From assembly GCF_000425745.1 (NCBI RefSeq), contig NZ_AUEA01000007.1, forward strand, positions 124,001 through 188,000: a DNA stretch of 64,000 bases. Direction: 5' to 3'. The first letter of the stretch is position 1; the number at the start of each line of letters is the position of its first letter. Positions 43,971-53,014 of this stretch are shown here, in pieces. Both the position numbers and the translations under genes were made by a program. This DNA comes from Pseudomonas cremoricolorata DSM 17059 = NBRC 16634 (lineage in GTDB: Bacteria > Pseudomonadota > Gammaproteobacteria > Pseudomonadales > Pseudomonadaceae). Under the pieces are notes generated by a model that did no database searches, was not told the DNA's origin, and saw nothing but the letters and a program-made list of their open reading frames with translations.

Positions 43971-45792
43971 CCTGCCCGGCTCGCCCGAGCCCGTCGCGCC
44001 CGCGCCGCCCGCCGCTGACCGGCTGAGCTGGAAGGAAATCCGCCGTCTAGCCCTGCTGCGGCGCAAGCGTCTGTGGACCGCCAACCTGGTGGCGGTGCTG
44101 GCAGCCTGCTGCAGCGTGCCGATCCCGTTACTGCTGCCGCTGCTGGTCGATGAAGTGCTGCTGCACAACGGCGACACCGCGCTGCAGTGGATGAACCGAC
44201 TGCTGCCCGACAGTTGGCAGGTGGCGGCCGGCTATATCGGCCTGATGCTACTGCTGACCGCGCTGTTGCGCCTGGGAGCGCTGGCCTGCAACGTGCTGCA
44301 GGCCAAGCTGTTCGCCGGGCTGGCCAAGGACATCGTGTACCGCTTGCGTATACGCCTGATCGAACGGCTCAAGCGGATCTCCCTCAAGGAATACGAAAGC
44401 CTGGGCAGCGGCACGGTCACCACGCACCTGGTGACCGACCTCGACACCCTGGACAAATTCGTCGGCGAGACCCTCAGCCGCTTTCTGGTCGCCACGGTCA
44501 CTCTGGTCGGTATCGCCGCCATTCTGGTGTGGATGCAATGGCAGCTGGCGCTGCTGATCCTGTTGTTCAACCCCCTGGTGATCTACCTCACCGTGCAGTT
44601 GGGCAAACGCGTCAAGCACCTCAAGCGCCTGGAGAACGACAGCACCGGGCGCTTCACCCAGGCGCTGGCCGAAACCCTGGAAGGTATTCAGGAAATCCGT
44701 GCCGGCAACCGACAGGGCTACTTCCTCGGTCGCCTCGGCGTGCGCGCCCGGGAAGTGCGCGATTTTGCCAGTGCTTCGCAGTGGAAGAGCGATGCCAGCG
44801 GACGCGCCAGCGGCTTGTTGTTCCAGTTCGGCATCGACATCTTCCGCGCCGCGGCCATGCTCACCGTGGTCTTCTCCGACCTGTCCATCGGCCAGATGCT
44901 GGCGGTGTTCAGCTACCTGTGGTTCATGATCGGTCCGGTCGAGCAACTGCTCAATCTGCAATACGCCTACTACGCCGCCGATGGCGCACTGGGCCGGGTC
45001 AACGAACTGTTGGCGCGTGCCGACGAACCGCAGTACGCCGCCGCCAGCGACCCGTTCGCCAACCGCGACACGGTCGGTATCGAGGTGCGTGACCTGCGCT
45101 TCGCCTACGCCGGCGAGCCGGTGCTCGACCACCTCGACCTGTCCATCGCGGCGGGCGAGAAAGTGGCCATCGTCGGCGCCAGCGGCGGCGGCAAGAGCAC
45201 CCTGGTGCAGCTGCTGCTGGGCTTGTACAGCGCCCAGGCCGGTAGCATTCGCTTCGGCGGCGCCAGCTTGCAGGAGATCGGCCTCGATAACCTGCGCGAA
45301 AACGTCGCCGTGGTGTTGCAGCACCCCTCGCTGTTCAATGACACCGTGCGCGCCAACCTGACCATGGGCCGCGACTGCACCGACCAGGCCTGCTGGCAGG
45401 CGCTGCAGATCGCTCAGCTCGACAGCACCATCGCCGCCTTGCCCGATGGCCTGGACAGCGTGGTCGGCCGTTCTGGCGTGCGCTTGTCTGGCGGCCAGCG
45501 CCAGCGCCTGGCGATTGCCCGGATGATTCTTGCCCAGCCGAAAGTGGTGATTCTCGACGAAGCCACCTCGGCATTGGATGCGGCCACCGAGTACAACCTG
45601 CACCTGGCTATGGCGCAGTTCCTCAGTGGCCGCACCACGCTGATCATCGCCCACCGCCTGTCGGCGGTGAAACAGGCTGATCGGGTGCTGGTGTTCGATG
45701 GCGGGCGGGTGGCCGAGGATGGCGACCATCAGCAGCTGATCGCCGAAGGCGGGCTGTATGCCAAGCTGTATGGGCATTTGCAGCAGAGCTGA
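43963..45792 (+). CDS. ABC-type exporter, fused permease and ATPase
   Basis: A 609-residue half-transporter that starts at GTG inside the previous gene's end. The N-terminal permease (residues about 40-330) has six helices. The nucleotide-binding domain carries Walker A GASGGGKST near 405-413, the LSGGQRQRL signature near 508 and the Walker B VVILDEATSALD. It probably works as a homodimer exporting a lipid, peptide or drug. There is no sequence hint of the substrate. It is co-oriented with the DsbA-fold gene. Confidence 0.85.
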   Translation: MLDLPGSPEPVAPAPPAADRLSWKEIRRLALLRRKRLWTANLVAVLAACCSVPIPLLLPLLVDEVLLHNGDTALQWMNRLLPDSWQVAAGYIGLMLLLTALLRLGALACNVLQAKLFAGLAKDIVYRLRIRLIERLKRISLKEYESLGSGTVTTHLVTDLDTLDKFVGETLSRFLVATVTLVGIAAILVWMQWQLALLILLFNPLVIYLTVQLGKRVKHLKRLENDSTGRFTQALAETLEGIQEIRAGNRQGYFLGRLGVRAREVRDFASASQWKSDASGRASGLLFQFGIDIFRAAAMLTVVFSDLSIGQMLAVFSYLWFMIGPVEQLLNLQYAYYAADGALGRVNELLARADEPQYAAASDPFANRDTVGIEVRDLRFAYAGEPVLDHLDLSIAAGEKVAIVGASGGGKSTLVQLLLGLYSAQAGSIRFGGASLQEIGLDNLRENVAVVLQHPSLFNDTVRANLTMGRDCTDQACWQALQIAQLDSTIAALPDGLDSVVGRSGVRLSGGQRQRLAIARMILAQPKVVILDEATSALDAATEYNLHLAMAQFLSGRTTLIIAHRLSAVKQADRVLVFDGGRVAEDGDHQQLIAEGGLYAKLYGHLQQS

Positions 45793-45931
45793 AGGCTGAT
45801 TGCGCCGTGCAGGGGGCGGTAGCGGCAGGTTCCGCGCGGCCCATGCGAAATTGCTCGCGGCGATTGCAAATGTCCTACGCTGTGCCCTGTCAGGCCAATT
45901 CCGCGCCCTGGCGGCCGCAGTGGGAAGCGAT

Positions 45932-48388
45932 ATGCAAGGAAATCGCACGCAGGGGGCAAGCAAGCTGCTGGGCATCATCTGGCCGTTCATCGCCGTGGTG
46001 GTGTTTCAGGTGCTGCTGGGCAGCGCCAGCCTTTATGCCATGTCGGCGATGCGTGCCTATGTGGCCGGGGAAAGCCTGTGGTCCAAGGCGCAGAAAGATG
46101 CCATCTATTACCTCAGCCTGTATGTCGAAACCCGCGACCCGCGTCATCTGCAACGCTACCGCCAGGCAACCGTGGTGCCGCGCGGCGACCGCGCCATGCG
46201 CGCGGCGCTGGATCTGTCGCCGCCCGACCTGAGGGCGGCTCGCGAGGGCATCCTGCAAGGCGGCAACCACCCCGACGATGTCACCCGCATCATCTGGTTC
46301 TATCAGTACTTCAGCGGCATCAGCTACATGCAGCGCGCCGTGGACTACTGGGACACCGGCGACCGTTACCTGAGCCAGCTCGACACCCTCGCCCAGGACA
46401 TGCGCAGCGCCTTCGCCGATGGCCCGCCCAGCGCCGAGCAGGAGGCCTACTGGCGCAACCGCATCGTCGCCCTCAACGAAGGCGTCACCCCGGCGGCGAA
46501 AGCCTTCAGCGATGCGCTGGGCGAGGGCTCGCGCATGCTCTTGCGCGGCCTGCTGATCACCAACCTGGTGACCGCGCTGTTCCTCATCACCATGGCCTGG
46601 CGGCGTTCCAGCAAGCTGCTGCGCCAGCGGCAGATGATCGCGGCGGCCCTGGAGCTTGAGAAGGAGCGGGCGCAGATCACCTTGGCCTCGATCGGTGATG
46701 CGGTGATCACCACCGATGTCGAGGGCGGGATCGCCTACATGAATCCGGCAGCCGAACAGCTCACCCATTGGCAGGCCGAACAGGCCCAGGGCCTGCCCCT
46801 GGCCGCGTTGTTCAGCCTGCTCGACGAAAGCGCTGCACACGATGGCCGCAGTCTGGTCGAGCAAGTGCTCAGCGGTAGCCTGCTGGCAGGCGGCGAACAT
46901 GCACGGCTGGTGCAGCGGCTCGATGGCAGCAGCGTGTCGGTGAACCTGGTCGGCTCGCCGATCATCGCCGACGGGCAGGTCAGCGGTATCGTGCTGGTGC
47001 TGCATGACATGACCCAGGAGCGCCAGTACATCGCCAACCTTTCGTGGCAGGCCACCCATGACGCCCTCACCGGGCTGGCCAACCGCCGCGAGTTCGAATA
47101 CCGCCTGGAGCAGATCCTCAACGCCCAGGCGCGGCTAAGCGGGCGCCACTCGCTGATGTTCCTCGACCTCGATCAGTTCAAGCTGGTCAACGACACCAGT
47201 GGCCACGCAGCCGGCGATGAGCTGCTGCGGCATATCTGCGCGGTGCTGCAGGCCGGGCTGCGCGAGGGCGACACTCTGGCCCGGCTGGGCGGCGACGAGT
47301 TCGGTGTGTTGCTGGAGAACTGCCCGCCCGAGCAGGCCGAGCGCATCGCCGAACAGCTGCGCCAGGCCGTACAGAGCCTGCAGTTCGTGTGGAAGGGCAG
47401 GGCCTTTCAGACCACCATCAGTATTGGCCTGGTGCACATCACGGCGCTGCCCGGCACCCTGGAAGCCTCGCTGCGCGCCGCCGACATGGCGTGCTACATG
47501 GCCAAGGAAAAGGGCCGCAACCGCGTGCATGTGTACCACGCCGACGACACCGAGCTGTCGCTGCGTTTCGGCGAGATGGCCTGGATCCAGCGCCTGCACG
47601 TGGCGCTGGAAGAAAACCGTTTCACTCTCTACGCCCAGGAAATCGCCCCGCTCAAGGCCGACGATGGGCCGGGCCACATCGAGATCCTTCTGCGCCTGCG
47701 CGATGAAAGCGGGCGCATGATCCTGCCCGACAGCTTCATTCCAGCCGCCGAGCGCTACGGGTTGATCACCGCCCTCGACCGCTGGGTGGTGCTCAACGTG
47801 TTCAAGGTCATCCAGCAATGCATGCACACCTCCCCCAAACAAGCGCTGGCGATGTGTGCGATCAACCTGTCGGGTTCGAGCATTGGCGATGAGCAGTTCC
47901 TCGACTACTTGCAGCAGTTGTTCGCCAAATACCGCGTGCCGCCGCAGATGATCTGCTTCGAGATCACCGAAACCACGGCCATCACCAACCTGGGCAGCGC
48001 GATTCGCTTCATCAATGACCTCAAGGGGCTTGGCTGCCGCTTTTCCCTGGACGACTTCTGCGCCGGCATGTCGTCGTTCGCCTACCTCAAGCACTTGCCG
48101 GTGGATTTCCTCAAGATCGATGGCAGCTTCGTCAAGGACATGCTTGATGATCCGATCAACCGGGCTATGGTGGAGGTGATCAACCACATCGGCCATGTCA
48201 TGGGCAAACGCACCATCGCCGAATTCGTCGAAACACCGCTGATCGAGCAGGCCTTGCAGGATATCGGCGTGGATTATGCACAAGGTTATGTGATCGAACG
48301 GCCGCAGGCGTTCACCTGCGACACTCTGCAGCGTCAGCGCAAGACCGCCAGCCCGGCGATCCAACGTGCCCCCGGCACTTTGCGTTGA
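45932..48388 (+). CDS. Membrane PAS-GGDEF-EAL cyclic-di-GMP protein
   Basis: An 818-residue protein from the ATG at 45932 (GGAAG upstream; the frame opens further 5'). An N-terminal helix (WPFIAVVVFQVLLGSASLYA) and a second near residue 205 bound a periplasmic sensing domain; a PAS (SIGDAVITTDVEGGIAYMNP) follows. The GGDEF motif is intact (G453) with an RxxD inhibitory site five residues upstream. The EAL domain has Glu584 in a divergent EIL motif, but the Asn, Glu, Asp-Asp, Lys and second Glu catalytic residues (FEITETTA, LDDFCAGMSSF, LKIDGSF, AEFVET) are present. It could both make and break c-di-GMP. Confidence 0.9.
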   Translation: MQGNRTQGASKLLGIIWPFIAVVVFQVLLGSASLYAMSAMRAYVAGESLWSKAQKDAIYYLSLYVETRDPRHLQRYRQATVVPRGDRAMRAALDLSPPDLRAAREGILQGGNHPDDVTRIIWFYQYFSGISYMQRAVDYWDTGDRYLSQLDTLAQDMRSAFADGPPSAEQEAYWRNRIVALNEGVTPAAKAFSDALGEGSRMLLRGLLITNLVTALFLITMAWRRSSKLLRQRQMIAAALELEKERAQITLASIGDAVITTDVEGGIAYMNPAAEQLTHWQAEQAQGLPLAALFSLLDESAAHDGRSLVEQVLSGSLLAGGEHARLVQRLDGSSVSVNLVGSPIIADGQVSGIVLVLHDMTQERQYIANLSWQATHDALTGLANRREFEYRLEQILNAQARLSGRHSLMFLDLDQFKLVNDTSGHAAGDELLRHICAVLQAGLREGDTLARLGGDEFGVLLENCPPEQAERIAEQLRQAVQSLQFVWKGRAFQTTISIGLVHITALPGTLEASLRAADMACYMAKEKGRNRVHVYHADDTELSLRFGEMAWIQRLHVALEENRFTLYAQEIAPLKADDGPGHIEILLRLRDESGRMILPDSFIPAAERYGLITALDRWVVLNVFKVIQQCMHTSPKQALAMCAINLSGSSIGDEQFLDYLQQLFAKYRVPPQMICFEITETTAITNLGSAIRFINDLKGLGCRFSLDDFCAGMSSFAYLKHLPVDFLKIDGSFVKDMLDDPINRAMVEVINHIGHVMGKRTIAEFVETPLIEQALQDIGVDYAQGYVIERPQAFTCDTLQRQRKTASPAIQRAPGTLR

Positions 48389-48401
48389 ACTGCGTATACC
48401 T

Positions 48402-49217
48402 ATGCCTCTGGCAACCAAGGAGCTGAAAGTGATCGACGGATTCGTTCGGGTTGGGCCATTGATGGACCCCACCAGTTATCCAGTCTGGGCCCAGCAGATG
48501 CTTGAAGACTGCCGGGAAAGCAAACGCCGGGTGGTCGAGCACGAGTTCTACCGACGCTTGCGCGATGGCAGCCTGCGCGCCAGCACGGTGCGCCAGTTCC
48601 TCATCGGCGGCTGGCCGGTGGTCGAGCAGTTCTCCCTGTACATGGCGCACAACCTGGGCAAGACCCGCTACGCTCGCCACCCCGGTGAAGACCTGGCGCG
48701 GCGCTGGCTGATGCGCAACATTCGCGTCGAACTCAACCATGCCGACTACTGGGTGAACTGGTGCCAGGCCCACGGGGTACATCTGCACGACTTGCAGGAA
48801 CAGGACGTGCCGCCGCAGCTGCATGCGCTCAACGACTGGTGCTGGCGAGTCTGCACCACCGAGTCGCTGGCCGTGGCCATGGCCGCCACCAACTACGCCA
48901 TCGAGGGTGCCACGGGTGAGTGGTCGGCAGTGGTCTGCGCCGAGGGCGTGTATGCCGAAGGCTTCCCGGAAGAGCAACGCAAGCGCGCCATGAAGTGGCT
49001 GAAGATGCACGCCCAGTACGACGATGCGCACCCGTGGGAAGCGCTGGAAATCATCTGCACCCTGGTTGGCGAGCAACCCTCGCAGGCGCTGCGCACGGAA
49101 CTGCGCAAGGCCATCTGCAAAAGCTACGACTGCATGTTCCAGTTCCTTGAATGCTGCATGCAGCTTGAACAGCAGCACTCGGGGCGGGCACGGCCGGCGG
49201 CGCTGGCCGCCGGTTGA
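48402..49217 (+). CDS. TenA/PqqC-like heme-oxygenase-fold protein
   Basis: A 271-residue all-helical protein from the ATG at 48402, 13 bp after the GGDEF-EAL stop. Helices with EHEFYRRLRDGSLRASTVRQ, NIRVELNHADYWVNW, ATNYAIEGATGEWS and YDDAHPWEALEI match the TenA/PqqC (haem-oxygenase-like) superfamily. Members include thiaminase II and oxidases; a specific reaction cannot be given. Pseudomonas genomes often label it a TenA-family regulator. It ends 13 bp before the convergent lipoprotein gene. Confidence 0.75.
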   Translation: MPLATKELKVIDGFVRVGPLMDPTSYPVWAQQMLEDCRESKRRVVEHEFYRRLRDGSLRASTVRQFLIGGWPVVEQFSLYMAHNLGKTRYARHPGEDLARRWLMRNIRVELNHADYWVNWCQAHGVHLHDLQEQDVPPQLHALNDWCWRVCTTESLAVAMAATNYAIEGATGEWSAVVCAEGVYAEGFPEEQRKRAMKWLKMHAQYDDAHPWEALEIICTLVGEQPSQALRTELRKAICKSYDCMFQFLECCMQLEQQHSGRARPAALAAG

Positions 49218-49230
49218 GGCGCCGCGGCGC

Positions 49231-50088
49231 TCAGGACTTCAGGCATTTGAGTTGGCTGAAGTCCTGGCGCACCTGGCCCAGTTTGTTCTGCAGCTGCTGA
49301 CGCTGGGCCGGGGTGCTTTGCTGCACCAGGTCGACGATCAGGCTGCGCGCCTCGCGTTCGGTGTTCTCGAAGGCGGCCTGGTACTGCGGTGTCCACAGGC
49401 TTTCCTTGTGTTGCAGCAGCTGCGCGACGCGCGCCGGGAAATCAGCCTGCTGGCGGTCCTGCACGGCCCGTAGCAGTTGCTGCTGCCAGTGTTCACGGTT
49501 GGCGATCCATTGGCTGTTCTGGTCACCCAGGGCCTGCGACCATTGCGTCACCCGCGCCCGCTGCGCCGGGCTGAGCGGCCCCAGCCACGGTTTCAGGCGC
49601 TTTTGCATGCGTTGTGCGCGGCTGCTCACCTGTTCGGCCAGCGGCGTATCGACGTATTCGGCCTGGCGTTCGCGGATGTCATTGGCAAACGCCACCCGCA
49701 TCTCTTCGACCTGGCTGTCGCTCATGCCTGTCAGCAGCTCGACCGCCGAGGGCGTCACCGCTTCGCTGAGGCGAGCGATAGCCTCACGCGCTTCGTCGCT
49801 GCGCTGACGCAGGTTCGATTCGGTGACTTGATCGTCGGCGACCATTTGCTGCAGTTGGTCGAGCCACTGCAGATACCCCGGCAGTTGCGTCTGGCAGTGC
49901 CAGGCCAGGTGCTGCTTGAGCCGTTCGTCGAACCAGCGCTTCTGCTCGCGGTTCATGTTCAGGTAGCTGTCGAGCGACCACGGCACCAGCACGTCGAGGT
50001 TGCGGTAGGCCAGGTCAATGCGCGTGCAGGCGCTGCACAGCAGCAACAGCAGCAGCGATACCAGCAGCGTGCGCAGGCGTTCAGGCAT
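49231..50088 (-). CDS. DUF6279-family lipoprotein
   Basis: A 285-residue protein with a lipoprotein signal peptide: MPERLRTLLVSLLLLLLCSAC, the lipobox LCSAC placing the lipid on Cys21. The mature part is helical, Gln/Arg-rich, with YRNLDVLVPWSLDSYLNM near the start and repeats of charged coils. The family is DUF6279, of unknown function, attached to a membrane and facing the periplasm. It is convergent to the TenA-like gene and divergent from cvfB. Confidence 0.75.
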   Translation of the reverse strand: MPERLRTLLVSLLLLLLCSACTRIDLAYRNLDVLVPWSLDSYLNMNREQKRWFDERLKQHLAWHCQTQLPGYLQWLDQLQQMVADDQVTESNLRQRSDEAREAIARLSEAVTPSAVELLTGMSDSQVEEMRVAFANDIRERQAEYVDTPLAEQVSSRAQRMQKRLKPWLGPLSPAQRARVTQWSQALGDQNSQWIANREHWQQQLLRAVQDRQQADFPARVAQLLQHKESLWTPQYQAAFENTEREARSLIVDLVQQSTPAQRQQLQNKLGQVRQDFSQLKCLKS

Positions 50089-50183
50089 GGGGGCGATCCT
50101 TGCAATGGCTGACAGGGTGGTAGAGGCGTCGCTCGCTCGCAGGTTCCGTGCAAGGGCCGATTGGCAGCAGCCACGGGTTGCGG

Positions 50184-50192
50184 TGCTAGAAT
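50184..50192 (+). promoter_or_regulatory. Extended -10 promoter of cvfB
   Basis: TG-C-TAGAAT at 50184-50192 is an extended -10 box about 30 bp before the cvfB ATG, giving a short 5' leader with a GAGGA ribosome site. It shares TGCTAGAAT-NN-GCGCC with the site at 42276. Confidence 0.55.
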
Positions 50193-50221
50193 GAGCGCCT
50201 TGTCTCGAGGATCAGCGAAAA

Positions 50222-51058
50222 ATGGCTCTGCTTGGCCGCTTCAACAGCTTGCAAATCGTTAAACATACTGACTTTGGCCTGTACCTGGATGGCGGCGCGG
50301 ACGGCGAGATCCTCCTGCCCCGGCGCTACATTCCCAAGGACACCCCCACGGAGGAGGAAGACTGGCTCAACGTTTTCCTCTACCTGGACAGCGAAGACAA
50401 GCTGATCGCCACCACCGAAAGACCCAAGGTGCAGGTGGGCGAGTTCGCCAGCCTCAAGGTCAAGGACATCAACGGCGCAGGGATCTTCCTCGACTGGGGC
50501 CTGCCCAAGGACCTGCTCATGCCGTATTCGGAAGAGTCGCGGCCGCTGAAAATCGGCGAGTATTGCGTGGTGCATGCCTACCTCGACAAGCGCACCCGGC
50601 GCATCACCGCCACCGCCCGCCTGGACCGCTACCTCGATCTCACCCCGGCCAATTACCAGGTCGGCCAGGCCGTCGAGCTGCTGGTGGCCGGGGAAACCCC
50701 GATGGGTTTCAAAGCCATCATCAACAATCGTCATTGGGGCCTGATCCACAAGAACGAGGTGTTCAAGTTCCTCCGCTCGGGCATGCGCGAGCAGGGCTAT
50801 ATCAAGGAACTGCGCGGTGACGGCAAGATCGCCCTGAGCCTGCAACCGGTCGGTCAGGCGCTGGCCGACGGTTTGCAGGCGCAGATCATGGCGCGCCTCG
50901 AGGCCGCAGGCGGCATGCTCGAGGTCTGCGACAAGAGCGACCCGCAGGTGATCAGCCAGCTGTTCAACGTCAGCAAGGGCAATTTCAAGAAAGCCATCGG
51001 CGCGTTGTTCAAGCAGGGCCTGATCGTCATCCATGACGATCGCATCGAGAAGGCCTGA
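50222..51058 (+). CDS. cvfB: S1-type RNA-binding protein, CvfB/YitL family
   Basis: A 278-residue protein with tandem S1-like domains and a C-terminal winged-helix region: NSLQIVKHTDFGLYLDGG, VGEFASLKVKDINGAGIFLD, then GFKAIINNRHWGLIHKNEVF. The family binds RNA and affects virulence or metabolism in other bacteria. A consensus GAGGA and the -10 box at 50184 are close upstream. Its stop is adjacent to the convergent gene at 51059. It acts in the cytoplasm. Confidence 0.85.
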   Translation: MALLGRFNSLQIVKHTDFGLYLDGGADGEILLPRRYIPKDTPTEEEDWLNVFLYLDSEDKLIATTERPKVQVGEFASLKVKDINGAGIFLDWGLPKDLLMPYSEESRPLKIGEYCVVHAYLDKRTRRITATARLDRYLDLTPANYQVGQAVELLVAGETPMGFKAIINNRHWGLIHKNEVFKFLRSGMREQGYIKELRGDGKIALSLQPVGQALADGLQAQIMARLEAAGGMLEVCDKSDPQVISQLFNVSKGNFKKAIGALFKQGLIVIHDDRIEKA

Positions 51059-51439
51059 TCAGTCCTGCACGAAACCGCTGAAGTCCAGTTGCTCGCCACC
51101 CGGACGGGTGTCGCGCAACCGTGAATCGCGGTCGGCGCTCAGCGCCAGGCTGATGGTCGAGCGCCGCTTGCCCGGTTTGCGCACTTCCAGTTGCTCGAGG
51201 TGCGCACGCAGGTAGTTGATCGGCACCTTGATGTGCTGCAGCGTGTCGTCTTCGGGGGAGTGCAGCAGCAGGTTGACCCAGTCAGGCTGGCCTTTGCGCA
51301 ACAGCGCCACCGGCACTTCGAACCACCAGAGGTTGCGTTTGCCGTCGAGAATGGCGAACAGGGTGTTGTCGCGGGTCAGCACCGGGCGGGTCAGCTCGGC
51401 ATTGCGGCGTTCGATGGCAGCGGGTTTATCGAGTTTCAT
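51059..51439 (-). CDS. Conserved hypothetical protein, 126 residues
   Basis: The frame is open from 51586, but the ATG at 51439 gives a compact 126-residue protein (MKLDKPAAIERRNAELTRPV). It has a mixed alpha/beta look (NLWWFEVPVALLRKGQPDWV, then DTLQHIKVPINYLRAHLEQL) and a polar C-terminus with GKRRSTISLALSADRDSRLR. No domain is recognised. It ends one base after the cvfB stop, convergently, with no terminator between. It has no signal peptide. Confidence 0.65.
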   Translation of the reverse strand: MKLDKPAAIERRNAELTRPVLTRDNTLFAILDGKRNLWWFEVPVALLRKGQPDWVNLLLHSPEDDTLQHIKVPINYLRAHLEQLEVRKPGKRRSTISLALSADRDSRLRDTRPGGEQLDFSGFVQD

Positions 51440-51634
51440 GCATGTTCCTGCGGGTTGACGCTTCAAAGAGCCGGCATTGTGCGGGGCTGGCTCTGGCCCG
51501 GCAAGCGCCGCTGCAACGGCCTGAAACAACCGCTCGCGCAGTGGGGCAAAAAAACATGAAACCTTTGCAAACGCGGCCAAGTCCACTGATTGTCGACACG
51601 GTGAGCGTGTCTTTTAATGTTCAGGAGATCTGCC

Positions 51635-51811
51635 ATGAGCGGTACTGGTGACAAAATCAAAGGCACGGCGAATGAAGTTGCGGGCAAAGTCAAACAAGGC
51701 GTCGGCAAGGCTGTCGACAGCGACAAGATGCAAGTCGAAGGCGCTGCCCAGGAAACCAAGGGCAAGGCGCAGAAAGTCGTCGGCGACGTCAAGGACGCCG
51801 TGAAGAAGTAA
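51635..51811 (+). CDS. CsbD-family stress protein
   Basis: A 58-residue protein from the ATG at 51635 with AGGAG 7 nt upstream. Composition is rich in Lys, Ala and Gly, with [20 protein letters not shown] and [19 protein letters not shown]: the CsbD motif repeated twice. CsbD proteins are general-stress, probably intrinsically helical proteins of unknown action. A strong hairpin at 51829-51857 follows. Confidence 0.9.
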   Translation: MSGTGDKIKGTANEVAGKVKQGVGKAVDSDKMQVEGAAQETKGKAQKVVGDVKDAVKK

Positions 51812-51828
51812 GCGTCGTAGTCTTCACT

Positions 51829-51857
51829 GAACAAGGGCCGCATTGCGGCCCTTGTTC
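51829..51857 (+). terminator. Hairpin terminator after csbD-like gene
   Basis: A perfect 13-bp stem, GAACAAGGGCCGC (51829-51841) with GCGGCCCTTGTTC (51845-51857), has an ATT loop. No T tract follows, but its position right after the stop at 51811 supports a terminator. Confidence 0.7.
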
Positions 51858-51988
51858 GTATCTGGCATAAGCCGGCGTCGCATTGAGCTGAGCACTTATA
51901 GCCTGCGCGCTGTCTATTGCCCTGTTACCTATTATCAGGCCATCCGGTGGGTCTGCCCCATGATGATCAAGCGACGAAAGGAGACGCT

Positions 51989-52987
51989 ATGATTTTCCCC
52001 GTCCTGCAAGGCCTGCCCCTGCACCGCGTGCTGATCCGCACGGTCAATGAATTTCTTGACGACGAAATGCCAACCTACGCCTCGGCGTTGGCGTACCAGA
52101 TGTTGTTCTCGCTGTTCCCGTTCCTGCTGTTCCTGATCGCCCTGATCGGTTTCCTGCACCTGCCGGACTTCTTCTCCTGGCTGCGCCTGCAAACCGAACT
52201 GGTGCTGCCGCCGCAGGCGCTGGAGTCGATCAATCCGGTCATCGACCAGTTGCAGCAATCGAAAGGTGGGCTGGTGTCGGTGGGTATCGTCATTGCCCTG
52301 TGGACGGCGTCTGCCGGCGTGCGGCTGATGATGAGCGCGATGAACGCCGCCTACGATGTGCCCGAAGGCCGGCCGATCTGGAAGCGTATTCCGCTGTCGA
52401 TCCTCTACACCATAGGGATTGCCGGCATGCTTCTGGCCGCAGCGGCGCTGATGGTGCTGGGCCCGCAGGTGATGGAGTGGATCGCCGCGCAGATCGGCAT
52501 TCAGGAGTTCATCGTGGTGCTGTGGACGATCCTGCGCTGGCCAGTGATCATCCTGCTGATGATGGTCGCGGTGGCGTTGATGTACTACGTCATGCCCGAT
52601 GTGAAACAGAAGTTTCGCTTCATCACCCCAGGCTCGGTGCTGGCCGTAGTGGTGTGGATCATCGCCTCGCTGGGCTTTGCCTACTACGTCAAGACCTTCG
52701 CCGACTACAACGCCATGTACGGCAGCATCGGTGCGATCATCGTGTTGTTGCTGTACTTCTACATCTCCTCTGCCGTGCTGCTGCTGGGCGCGGAAATGAA
52801 CGCGGTGATCGAGCACATGTCGGCCGAGGGCAAAGACCCGGGCGAGAAGGAGTTCGACGAAGGCAAGGATGCCGAGCACGTCACCGTGCTGGGCCATACG
52901 CGCAAGGTCGATGACGAGGTCGACGCCCAGGACAAGGTCGAAGCGCAGGCCCCTGCGCAAGCCCAACCGCCCCGTCCTGCGCATTGA
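51989..52987 (+). CDS. YihY/BrkB-family inner-membrane protein
   Basis: A 332-residue protein from the ATG at 51989 with AAGGAG 6 nt upstream; the open frame extends 24 codons further without a site. Six hydrophobic helices are visible, beginning with ALAYQMLFSLFPFLLFLIAL and ending with IIVLLLYFYISSAVLLLGAE, the UPF0761/YihY pattern. The charged C-terminal tail is low complexity. Function unknown. A possible rare link to virulence in Bordetella is reported for the family name only. Confidence 0.85.
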   Translation: MIFPVLQGLPLHRVLIRTVNEFLDDEMPTYASALAYQMLFSLFPFLLFLIALIGFLHLPDFFSWLRLQTELVLPPQALESINPVIDQLQQSKGGLVSVGIVIALWTASAGVRLMMSAMNAAYDVPEGRPIWKRIPLSILYTIGIAGMLLAAAALMVLGPQVMEWIAAQIGIQEFIVVLWTILRWPVIILLMMVAVALMYYVMPDVKQKFRFITPGSVLAVVVWIIASLGFAYYVKTFADYNAMYGSIGAIIVLLLYFYISSAVLLLGAEMNAVIEHMSAEGKDPGEKEFDEGKDAEHVTVLGHTRKVDDEVDAQDKVEAQAPAQAQPPRPAH

Positions 52988-53014
52988 GCTGAGCCAGGGG
53001 AGTGACCGCGCCGC

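Noticed and set aside
51917..51988. Longer start for the YihY-like gene
   Set aside because: The ATG at 51989 has a perfect AAGGAG and gives the usual N-terminus; the upstream codons add a polar tail with no site.
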